Shown one piece after another: positions 49,501 through 59,405 of a DNA stretch of 64,000 nucleotides. Every line of letters begins with the position of its first letter. Position 1 is the first letter of the stretch. Source of the DNA: Zeus faber (taxonomy: Eukaryota > Chordata > Actinopteri > Zeiformes > Zeidae). Position numbers and translations under genes: made by a program. Under the pieces are notes generated by a model, which was given only the letters and a program-made list of their open reading frames with translations, was not told the DNA's origin and made no database searches. Where the stretch lies: assembly GCA_960531495.1 (NCBI GenBank), contig OY482853.1, forward strand, positions 22,638,173 to 22,702,172. Reading direction: 5' to 3'.

Positions 49501-51391
49501 AAACAGGACAAGAGATACAGCACTAGCATGCTTGTCTTTAACATTAAGGGGATGGGCATGTATGGGGAAACAATGACTCTAAATTGAAATCCAGGACACT
49601 GTGTATGAAAATATGCTCAGGCGGTTCGTAACTCTGCCAAGGCTTGGAGAGCTGTCCAATTTGAGTGCAAACTAAGACGCCACAATTGTGTGATTGCTGT
49701 AGATGAACGACTGTTGGTATATTACCCATTACAGCCAACTATTTCCAGACCAAAGAATTTAGTGTATAGTAAGGTTCAGGATGTATTTCTTAGACCTTTG
49801 ATGTGAAATAGCATGTAAACATATTGCACCAAGCAGTCTCTTACGATCAAGCTACTTCTTTGTCAACCGTGGTGACACCAGTGATATTTGATGGACAAGA
49901 AAGGAAGAGTGACAGGGAGGTGCCGGCAACAACATTAAAGCTGCACAAAATGCAGCTTTAATGTTTTTGATGAGCTCGTGAACACCTGATAAACACCTAA
50001 GCTACTTGACTCTGCCAGAGATGGTTAATCTCACAATAACTAGTGTAGTATAGAGTAATAACCAATGTCACAAAATTAATTTAGGAATCCTGCATTGAAG
50101 GCAAATAGCCTACTCAATATCTTTATTTTTCACGCAGATTCACTGCACACTTTACACAAGACTTCCTTTAATATTTCAGCAGCAACCGCTACCTTCCTAG
50201 TGATATTTCCTGCTTTTGTAAGTATAACAATAATCATTCTGCCCTCGGCCTTCTCTTACGCTCTACTGTCGTACAGACACTGCAAACCTGTCCTACAACA
50301 TAATGTATTAATGGTATCCATCCAAATATTAGGAAACACAACTTACTTAAAATACACACTTTAATCCAGTGGAATTGAAATGCATAGTATTGGCTTGCAA
50401 TATTCAGCACTCACTGTATGTTTGAAAGAATAACAGCCGCTAGTTCATCACTTCCCTACAGCTGGGGCAGAGGATTAATCGGTTGTTATCAGACAGCAGC
50501 TGGGACACTTGCCCTCTTGGTCAGTAAACCATCACTTGAAAAGAAGACAGTTGGAGAAGCAATTAGCTAATTAATGAGCAATGAAAATGAATGCCTCTCT
50601 AAGCATTTAAACACACATTAAGACACCCTAAGGTCACAGAGAAAGCAGTTAGAAACTTGCCTGGCAAATTGCTTGAGACACTGGTCGTGCTGCTTTATGG
50701 GTGTCCTTCAATGATGGATAGAACAGTAGTTATGAAATACATCTCATGCGGGTGGACACATTGTATGTAATGTTTCTTGGGTTCATTGGGTGTTCTGGTT
50801 GCGTGGTGGCATCAATCAGGTAACCTCAGCCAGGTGATCCAGTCCAGGTTTTTTGTCAGATCCCAAGTCCACAGTTCACTCCCTTTCATCCACAACCATC
50901 TAGAGGACCTTCCAGCAGCCTCCATGGTGGTTCTGGTGGTATATCTCGTCTGTGTACCTGTGATGCCCAATCACAGGTTGTTCAGGCACAACTGCTTGAA
51001 CAACCACACTTCTTGCTCTCCACTTCATCCCAGTGCTCACTTCAACTTCCCCAAGTGAGATCATTGGGTCACTGGACTCGCTCTATTGCAGTACATATCT
51101 TGTTCAAGTAACTATAAACTTCACTTGGGCTGCTGAAAGATTCTTCTCATGCAAGTGAAAGCAATGCATTTTGTGGGGGACCCAACCATTGAAGAAAGTA
51201 GCAGCTGACCTTCCTCTCAAAGCTGTCAACCACGGAGAGCAGGACATCATATGCCAGAAGAGGCAAGAGGGTGCAAGGAAGGATGCCAAGCTGGAAGATC
51301 CACAATTCAGAACTATCATGGCGTCCCGGATTTTTCTACGGCTACCAGCCTCTACTCAAGCTCCAGCCTGGTGTTCTGGGAGATCTCTCAT
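49500..51391. other. Stretch without a recognisable gene
   Basis: Mostly unique. It contains a perfect short palindrome (49931-49965). Positions 50760-51390 are more GC-balanced with overlapping frames on both strands and may be an old unidentified repeat, but no motif could be fixed. Confidence 0.35.
49931..49965. repeat. Perfect 15-bp palindrome with a 5-base loop
   Basis: AACATTAAAGCTGCA at 49931-49945 pairs exactly with TGCAGCTTTAATGTT at 49951-49965 around CAAAA. Confidence 0.9.
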
Positions 51392-51399
51392 GTCTGGAC

Positions 51400-52994
51400 T
51401 AGGGATGTAACTGTACAGTGGGCCCACGGTTTTGGTTCGTGTCGAGGTTTTTGGGCCACTGTAACAGTATCTTTAGATTTATGAAAAAAAAAAAGTTAAA
51501 AAAGGTCTAACAAATGTTTTTGAAGTACTCCGCCATAAATAACTAGTTTACCTAGTTTAATTAGTCTAACGCTCTGAGTGTACGACTGCAGGGGAAGGGG
51601 GGAGTTCAAGTTCACTGGTGGGTTGTTATAATTTGCATTAGTTTATCTGATTGGAGGTGTCCAGGAGAGTGGGTAATTGGCCCAGGTGTCCATGGGGGCG
51701 GGTTCCCGGCTGAGAATCAGAGTGTGGAAGGAGACACCTTGATTGATTACACTCTTTACAAAAACATTTCTATGTAGTTTTATCTCTTTTGTTATTTATT
51801 TATTTATTTCAAACCTGGGCTGTCAACATGCTTGACAGAGTACAAATACAGAGTGCTTGTATGGCATTGCATCGAGGTCAGAGTTCGTCTGCAAGCGGAG
51901 TTCAGCTTCTCAACTTGCAATGCAACTCTTTATTCATTCTTTAAACATCAAGAACTGCTGCAATAACCGTCCTGTGGCTGACCTGTGGGATGACGAGAGC
52001 ACAGTTTTTTGTTACACGGAACTGCCACCAATCACCCTCTTTGGAGAACCATCTTACCATGTTTTGATCTATAAATAACTAATCATCATTACTACCCCAA
52101 GTGGGGGGGGGGGGGGGGGCGGTCACCACAGGCGAGACAAACAGAAACAAATAACACGTACCTGGAAATACGTGAGCATGGAAACATCAGACAACAACAT
52201 GTATCGACAAAACCGAGTTAATTAAGTCAAGGATAATTGGAACAGAAATTTGGCATGTGGCCTCTTCCTGTCATAGTTATGGCAGTAAATAAGGGAGGAA
52301 AGGTGGTGTGAGTCTGTCTGTCTGTCTGTGTCCACCGGTGAGTGCACAGGAGTTGTCCCAATTAGTTCTGGTGTATGAGGTCGGAATAACATTGCAGCGC
52401 CTTCAAGCAGCGGAAAAGGCCCCGCAGCAACCCCTGACTCCTGCAGCCGTATGGACACTCCAGTGCTCAATGTGTGATGTTGGGAATTGCGGTTAAAATT
52501 GTGTGGCATGGGGGTGCGAGTCCTCCAAGCATGTCCAACCTGAATCACTCACACCCGCCCTGCCCCGCAGACGCCTGGTCTGGTGGAATTTTGTTTGAAG
52601 TGAGATTTGTGTGCGAGTGTCAGTGTTCTAGGCTTATATGAGTGGTATTAAAATTGCAGGAGAGACGTGAATCATGCCGGGGCATGAATGAGACGGACAA
52701 GGTCACAGCCGCCTGTCACATCCCTACCCGCAGAGCTCGCACCCCACCAAATCCTCAAACATGCAAACCCTAGGCCTATTGTGTGGTGTATGTACTGAGT
52801 TTGAGTTCTGGCACTGGGAGAGATCAGCGAAGCACAAACAGATGAACACAGGGTTGCAGTAGTTTTATCTGTTGTTCCTATTGAAAAGGCTGGCGTAGCC
52901 TTGATATCATAATACCGCGGTTTACGTGTGCGTATTGAACCGTAGGGGGCGTACAGAATGGTTCGATAACATACCGTGTAGTGTTGCATCTCCA
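51400..52994 (+). mobile_element. hAT-like non-autonomous element with a perfect 8-bp target duplication
   Basis: The octamer GTCTGGAC occurs at 51392-51399 and again at 52995-53002. Inside it, the left end TAGGGATGTAAC and the right end, read on the minus strand TGGAGATGCAAC, match at nine of twelve positions. Subterminal words (CAGTGGGCCCACGG on the left, TTGAACCGTAGGGGGCGTAC on the right) fit a teleost hAT repeat family. The 1,595-bp interior has no transposase domain in any frame, so it must be mobilised in trans. It also carries a G17 run (52103-52119). Confidence 0.8.
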
Positions 52995-53002
52995 GTCTGG
53001 AC

Positions 53003-53639
53003 CAATGTTTTTTTTGAACTGTATTAAATAATGGACTGCTTTGCAATCATTTTGACAGACCCCTTACTCAACTACCATTATACACACTGTGTCAAACAAA
53101 ATAGGACATTGATCTTTTTGTGCAACATATGGTTAAAATGTTTACAAATACGGTACATGGTTATCTAATGTCAGTTTACAGGGCATGCTTTAGGACATAG
53201 AGGGCAACACTGGTGTACCTCTGGGAATATTATTGCCTCTGTTCTTGTTCACATGACATAAGACATCAGGTTCATCTTCTAGTTAAGCCACTTGTAGCAG
53301 CTGTCAGATGACCCCATCTGTGGTAGTTTTCGTCTACCACACACCATCCTAGTGGCATTTCAGGGAACTCAGGCAGAGACACAGACGATGGGGTTACAGA
53401 CACAAGTTTATCGTAGCAAGTGGGCTAGGTGGAACAAGCCCAGGAACAGATGGACAGCATGTCTTGACAAGGGCTCCTCTCCTGTGTGTGTGGGGATGGG
53501 GGTTTTACCTGTTGCTCGTTAGACCAATCAACGGGCAACAGGTATACAGCCACACTGATCCCGGCCCCCAATTACATAGACCCAGGACAGGTGTGGCTGC
53601 ACAAACCACACCATCCCCACACCACACCATCTTTGTGGA
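53003..53639. other. Stretch without a recognisable gene
   Basis: Unique sequence leading into the LINE remnant; the region from about 53460 may already belong to it. Confidence 0.35.
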
Positions 53640-54190
53640 CTTCATTGTGGAGAACGATGAGGGGGTATACAATGGAGGAAAGCTTTGTCACTTGGTGCAA
53701 CAACAATTAGCTACGGCTCCAACTAGCCTTGACCTAATTGTGGACTCCAGACGGAAGAGGAAGCCACCAAGGCCCATAATCTTCCACAGTGATCAGATGG
53801 AGGTGGTGGTAAATGGAGGTAGATGTAGGATGCTTACAAATTACAGAGAGTGCATTTGAACAATAAACGAGCTTTAACAACAATGATTCTTCTACAGAGG
53901 ACAGAGGACAGATCAGACTGTTTGCCTTGAGGAGGCTCAGATCATTCTACACACTGGAACAGTGTGACATTGTGTTCAAGGGAGGTGGCATCAAGGCAAA
54001 AAAGAATAGGTGGTTCTGAAGTAGGGCCAAGTCTCGCCAGCCTGAATGTGGTGGCAGAGGGAAAGATGAGACAGGGAATTATCTCCACCTTGAAAAACTC
54101 TTTGAGCCTCCTCCATGAACTAGTGTAGCAAAGAAGCCCATTCAGCCTATTTTGGCTCTATCCAGCCAAGTGTAATAAACAATGCTTCTA
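53640..54190 (+). pseudogene. Decayed LINE reverse transcriptase, C-terminal part
   Basis: Translated pieces follow the order seen after the FADD block of L2-type proteins. NDEGVYNGGKLCHLVQQQ corresponds to the helix before the thumb, LDLIVDSRRKRKPPRPII to the SKTKELIVDFRR block, and in another frame QIRLFALRRLRSFYTLEQ to the RL..LR.LR.F block. LHELV*QRSPFS near 54115-54145 corresponds to the HPLHETV..L.S.FS end region. Stops and frame changes separate the blocks. The catalytic part is missing to the left. The sequence is not a close copy of the LINE at 10941-13631, so it belongs to a different and older family. Confidence 0.65.
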
Positions 54191-55338
54191 GAATTATTTT
54201 GTACCAACTGGTACAAAAGCTGTTCCAACACCACTGACCAGAACAACAACCCTAGTCAGCCTAATGGGTATTTGCACACCCACACATGTCTTGTCCTTAC
54301 ACATGCACATGGGAAGTTCTCTCGTTTGAGCAGCACAGGAAACTGTAAATACAATTTTTCCCCACAAATGAGGTTTATATCTTTTGAGCCATAATCAAAA
54401 AGGTTCCTAAGAACTTTGTCTGTTTTACATATGAGACGTTAAAATAATTCCAATAATAAGTAACTATAACCATGAATAAAATTCATTGGGGTTTTTTTCT
54501 ATATGCAATTCATTCTATTCATGCAAGGCATTATTATTATAAACAAAAACAATGGCATTATACCTCACCTGATAAAAAAAAAAAGTAATATAAACAAACA
54601 ACAAAAAGAGGTGGCAAAGATTAGAAACAGACTGTGTGCCTAAATCAGTCTCTTTCAGGGAGGCTACTTGTCTGACAAGTCAAAGAAACTGCTTCCACTG
54701 AGTGATAGGAGGCATACTGACGCTGTGTTTGCCTGTGCCCTCAATACAAACTTTGTGGAATAGAAGACAGACTGCACACATCAGATATTGCTTTATGACA
54801 TCTCATGTGTCCAGTTTCTGCCAATATGCCAGGCTGTCCAGAACCCCCCCCTGCCACACACAACCAATGGAGCATCACAAAGACAAATTGAAAACACCGT
54901 GTGCAAGCCAGGAGACTTCATTTTCCACCGACTCTGATGAAGACAACACATCCATGACAGCACTGTGGCACTCCTATATTACAGATTGATTCTAGGGTAT
55001 ATTTTACAAATGCCAGTAAAATAAATAACGACTTGTGTCCGGTGTAAAGCTTCTGAATTCCTTAATTCTCAGTTACCATCTCATAAAACTTGTATATCTG
55101 GGGACAAATCCCACCCTTGTTTATGAAGGTTAACACCCGTAACTCAGGTCAAATACACCAATTTATTTTCTGCCAGTGTGTCCAGGGGCATTCACCCTAG
55201 GATTACACAGACTCAGCAAATCTGTTTATCCAGGTGAAACCACCACTTGGCCAGTAGATGTGTGCCAACAGGTAGTTTGTTCTAACTTCAAAATTGCTTT
55301 CTACCGCAGGTTGCATGAGAAATGGTTAGGTTACGAAT
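54191..55338. other. Stretch without a recognisable gene
   Basis: AT-rich, with an A-run near 54572. Nothing recognised. Confidence 0.4.
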
Positions 55339-55535
55339 ACCCCTTTCCCACTGCACAAAAACCCACCAACACCTGCAAACATCTGGCTTTTGCCTTGAGT
55401 TGGAAAGGTTGGAATCTGCATTCATTCCAGGGACAAATAACTCTACAGTAGTCACAGGTATTAATCGGCTCCAGCTCCAGCTCCGCTCGACAGCGATGGA
55501 AACATGACACCCGGGTAGACACGCAAATTTTCGTT
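55339..55535 (+). repeat. MITE-like repeat, uninterrupted copy of the family at 34066-34345
   Basis: CCCTTTCCCACTGCACAAAA, ACCCACCAACACCTGCAAAC, TTGAGTTGGAAAGGTTGGAA, TCCAGCTCCAGCTCC, GACACCCGGGTAGACACGC, AAATTTTCG. The order is that of a teleost repeat I recall, and the relation to 34066-34345 is visible directly. Confidence 0.5.
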
Positions 55536-55709
55536 AATGAATATGTATGTTTATCGGCTGGAAAGGAGAATGGTCCGGCTGTGGCCTGTAGATCAGGGTG
55601 CGTGGGCATCCAGTTAAACCCTTTTTATAACTTAACTTTAATAATAACTTTCCACAATGCGCCAATGGTAGACCGTGACTAGAGTAGTAATAAAGAATAA
55701 AAAAAAAAT

Positions 55710-56040
55710 ATATATATATAGGAAAATTGAACCCGGTGGGGTGATTTAAGTAGGTTATAACATACGAACAATATAAAACCCAGTGGGGGGATTTAAATTG
55801 ATACAAATCTTATGTAATATTCCAAAAATATAAGAGTAAATTTAAATAGATATTAATTTGTTATACAATAGTATAAATACAATATTGTGGAAAAAAAAAT
55901 CCCCCAGGGGGCTAATCTGAATAGGTATAATAGATTACAAAATAATATATAACAAAAAAACCTGGTGTGGTAAGTGTAATAGATGAAGTAGAAAGATATA
56001 AAAGACGGAATACAATAAATTATGAAACATTATAATAGTT
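55710..56040. repeat. Degenerate tandem array of CCnGGGGG units in AT-rich DNA
   Basis: Four related blocks: AACCCGGTGGGGTGATTTAA (near 55730), AACCCAGTGGGGGGATTTAA (55778), AATCCCCCAGGGGGCTAATC (55898) and AACCTGGTGTGGTAAGTG (55960). Each is followed by about 30-90 bases of AT-rich sequence with TAATA and ATAC words. Spacing is irregular, so this is an old array or several copies of a short element. Confidence 0.5.
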
Positions 56041-56457
56041 AAAATGAGGATTCAGAAGAGGGAGGGGATTATTATTAAGAATCTCCTTATTTGGATTTCC
56101 CATGGATAAGAATGCTTTGAGTGACGTGCGGTGGCCAGTACGTGAGGCTCAGGTGCCGAGTCTTCGGATGAGGTGGACCTGACCTGACGATAACCCTGAT
56201 ACGACAAATCCAGACAGAAATATTTTATGAAACGTGCTTCAAGCAAACAGTTAATTTAGCATGTCATAATAGTGTCGCATTACAGTACCACAACAAAATT
56301 GTATTGCCTCTGGTAACTAGCGTTACATATTACAAAGTTAGAGAAAATACTTGAAAATTTTTTACAGGAGAGATGCTCTATCATAAAAAACAAAGCGAAT
56401 ACTTACTTAAGTTACAATAAATATTCAAAAGGTATGCCTGAAAAAGACAGTGGCTCA
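56041..56457. other. Stretch without a recognisable gene
   Basis: Unique sequence between two tandem arrays. Confidence 0.4.
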
Positions 56458-56520
56458 GGGGGCGTGGCTCAAGCCAAAGGGGGTGTGGCTTGAGCCAAAG
56501 GGGGTGTGGCTTGAGCCAAA
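56458..56520 (+). repeat. 21-bp minisatellite, three units
   Basis: The first unit begins GGGGGCGTGGCTCAAGCC and the second and third, identical, begin GGGGGTGTGGCTTGAGCC; all end AAA. Units directly adjoin. Confidence 0.9.
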
Positions 56521-57057
56521 GGGTAACCAAGGTACTTCACGAGTTTAACGTTTCCTCAGAGCCATGAAATTCAGTGCAAGCACGACATCGAACTCATGTT
56601 GTGATGAATAATCGGTGATTTCGAAAATATTTTAAAATGTCCCATCTTTTGAAACACTGAACCAATCTTCAACTGGGTTTTGGCATATCTACGTTAATTC
56701 TATGTCGGAAATACCATAAACCGTATTAAACAGTTAACAAAAAACAGAAAATAAACTTGGGTGGAATATAGTGATTACATCCTGTGCATGGCAAAATGAC
56801 AAGTTATTATCATCTTCCTGTCAGTTTCCTCCCCCCCTCTATTTCTAAGGGTGGGCTTACCGTAATTTCCAAAGAGGACGTCGAGGGTTTTGCTGCTGCT
56901 CAGGATAAGACTTTCTAAAGCAGCTTCGCTCGTGCGTGTCTCCAGACCCACGTCGTACAAGCTCGTGCGAAGAATTGAACATAAGGCACAGTAGAAGAAG
57001 TTATGCTGAATGGAAATTTGCGCGCCAGAAACACTGTGCAGAGACGACAAAAAAAAC
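56521..57057. other. Stretch without a firm gene
   Basis: Unique sequence. On the minus strand a frame reading TSLYDVGLETRTSEAALESL runs into GGAAATTACG|GTAAGCCC near 56870, a donor-like site, but nothing else supports an exon. Confidence 0.3.
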
Positions 57058-57310
57058 ACTACGCTACAGAGACGAGGAACAGCTGCGCCTTCCCCAAACT
57101 ATATGGCACGTAAACGGCAATCACAAACTGATTCGATGGAAATTAGTTGTGCATAGAGCAATGGATGGTTCCAGTAGAATGTTAACGTTTCTCCAGCGTT
57201 CCAACAACAATCGGGCTGAAACTGTTATAGACCTCCGTATCACAGCCATCTGTGAACTTGGCCAGCCCCTTTATAGCACCGCTGATCATGGAGGGGAGAC
57301 CGTCTTTATT
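57058..57310 (+). pseudogene. Integrase-core (rve-fold) transposase fragment
   Basis: The frame 56936-57352 contains RLPQTIWHVNGNHKLIRW, VVHRAMDGSSRMLTFL, SNNNRAETVIDL and TADHGGETVFICADFFM in order. This is the start of the integrase-core domain of a protein type common in fish genomes as transposon-derived single-exon genes, with a WH(I/V)DGNHKLIRW signature and a later SDxGGEN block. It would have acted as a DDE nuclease. Here the first catalytic Asp (WHxDGNH) is Asn at residue 60 (codon 57113-57115), and the second block is ADHGGET. The domain is cut soon after, with no third acidic residue. It is therefore an inactive fragment. The N-terminal 40 residues have no recognisable similarity. 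Exact superfamily (IS3EU-like or other) is uncertain. Confidence 0.7.
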
Positions 57311-57712
57311 TGCGCAGATTTTTTTATGAAAATGAAAGTTGTACGGCCTTAATTTGTCGTGTCAAATAGAAAAATGAGTTGTGCCAAGGAGAGCAGTTTA
57401 TAACAAGACGCAGTAAAACCAAAGCTCAAAACATTGACAAAAGCAATCAAAAGCAAACTTTGGATGTAATGAACCTGTCAGTAAAGCGACAAAAAATATA
57501 TATATTATCGCATACTGTAGGGAAGGGTGAATCTTTGACCGTAACCGCCATTTAAGGGCTTACAGTATGAAACACATGACATGGGATAAGCGGGGGTCTC
57601 CATATTTAACCGCATCATTCCCTACATTGGACAGACCACATTTCGACTACATTTCGATCACAATCCACCATTACGCAAACTCATCCAGTGAAAACAGCCT
57701 GGCAGCACGTAT
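57311..57712. other. Short stretch without a recognisable gene
   Basis: Nothing recognised apart from a short TATATATA run near 57498. Confidence 0.4.
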
Positions 57713-58179
57713 AGCCCCGTTCCCACATGGAATCTGTAACATTTCTGGATAAGAAAAATATGCGGCCAAGGCAGTAGGTCGTCATTCCCACATTGGCCTC
57801 CTCCTTGGAAGAGTTCCGTATGGAGTCTGTTCCCACATAGATGATTGTTACGGGTACATTAGGAATTATATATATATATATATATATATATATTTGAACA
57901 AAATAAATATTCCTAAAAAAAAACCCCTATTTGTGCTTTATTTGAATTCTGCTCCACCCTTACTTTACGTGCTTGTCCTGGCAAGGTTACTGCTTCCATT
58001 CCCACATACTTCCATTCCAGCCACGCCGCCAACTTCCTGGAAATGATACGAGGTCGAGAGCGGGGAAACTTACGGAACATCATTCACGGAACATTGGGAC
58101 CGAATCCCTTTCCCACATGACGGCAACACGGAACATTGCCGGTGGATATACGGCTTTCACTGCAAGTGGTAAAGGGGCT
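57713..58179 (+). mobile_element. MITE-like element, related copy at 61941-62092
   Basis: The left end AGCCCCGTTCCCACATGG and the right end, read on the minus strand AGCCCCTTTACCACTTGC, form a short imperfect terminal inverted repeat. CCCACAT words recur throughout (57724, 57788, 57833, 58001, 58113). It contains a (TA)n run (57868-57893). No frame encodes a transposase. A target duplication is not clear. Confidence 0.55.
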
Positions 58180-58840
58180 TTTGTTTACTCTAGGTCCACG
58201 CATCCAGCTCAGGCTAGCATGCTAACGCTGTAAGCCGGCATGCTAATGCTGTAAGCTAGCGTGGCAGAGCAAGCAGCCCCGCCCAGTCTGCATCGTGAGC
58301 AGCGTTCAGTAAAAAGGAAACCGCTAATGTCTGATTTGCTTTTTTGAAATGTAGTATTAGAAGGACTTACATGTAAGTAGTCGGCGTCATTCCTGGTTCC
58401 CCTCGCTACAGGTTTGGCATCTTTACCAACCAACCAGCCAACCTTGATTGATAAACAAGCACACGCGTCTCCGTGACCACCGCCCCTACTACTGTGCGAA
58501 CGACGATCAGCCGAATTAGAGCGATTGACAACCGATTCGGGTGGATGATTAGGCAAAGTTGATATTTGATTGACAGAGGATTGTAGGCCCCTGAGTGGCC
58601 AAATGAAAATTGATTGACAGTTGCTCTGCCCTCTCAAGGTCTCTGGTCTGCAGTAACTTCCTGCTTTTCCAAGTCCAAACTCCTCGACTCCAGAGTTGAA
58701 CAATGACGAGCAACTGGCGCGTTAGACCCCGCCCACCCAGCTTTGATTGACACGGCTCAATACCACGCCGTACCATACCGTAAAGACAAGCGCATCGGCG
58801 TGAATGACCATGACAAAATGACTAAAGACAAAGTTATTGA
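58180..58840. other. Stretch without a recognisable gene
   Basis: It starts with two near-repeats of GCATGCTAA(C/T)GCTGTAAGC (58219-58258). The 164-codon minus frame at 58209-58703 has no domain. Confidence 0.4.
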
Positions 58841-59125
58841 TTTATTTGAGCATTTGTTGTCGCATCATTTTATGATTTATCAGTACATTTATTTGTATAT
58901 ACATTTTTATTTATTATTACGCTATTCGTGCATTTATTTATACATGAATTGATGTATTCTTGTGCACATTTATTTATTTACATATTTATTTATTCATTTA
59001 TGTATACATATATTGCCACATTTATTAATGTATATGTGTATTTATACATCTATTTACACATATACTTATTTAAACATTTATTGACGCATTTATTCACATA
59101 TATATTTATTGATTTACATATATAA
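58841..59125. repeat. AT-rich degenerate tandem array of CATTTATTTA words
   Basis: CATTTATTTGTATATA, CATTTATTTATACATG, CATTTATTTATTTACATA, CATTTATTAATGTATA, CATTTATTGACG and CATTTATTCACATATA follow at roughly 12-40-base spacing. Confidence 0.7.
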
Positions 59126-59274
59126 TTATAAAAATATAAAGTCCCATTTCCACCTCCAGAGTCAATCGTTTATTTTAAGCCAATTTAAAAAACGGCATAT
59201 ACACGCTAATTTTGGCGTAAAAACGGTTTAAGTAGTGGCAAAACAATAACAACTTTTGTTTGACTGTGGTCATG

Positions 59275-59405
59275 ATAATTCATTTTAAGTCTTTTTAGAG
59301 CTTATTTTGTGTAATCACCGGGTGTCATGACATTTGACTGCATATATGTATGACCGTATCTATATGTATGTGACAAATAACCTCTTGAATCTTGAATCTT
59401 GAATA
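59275..59405 (+). mobile_element. Detached 3' tail of the young LINE family
   Basis: TTTGTGTAATCACCGGGTG, GACATTTGACTGCATATATG, TATGACCGTATCTATATGTA, TGTGACAAATAACCTCTTGA and then TTGAATC units match the LINE end at about 14035-14141. No coding part is attached. Confidence 0.8.

Noticed and set aside
56775-57059. A 94-codon minus-strand frame ending near a GTAAGC donor-like site at 56870
   Set aside because: Only a donor-like word supports it; no acceptor, signal peptide or domain. Kept as a note only.
58209-58703. A 164-codon minus-strand frame
   Set aside because: No domain; the end is made of the short GCATGCTAA direct repeats.
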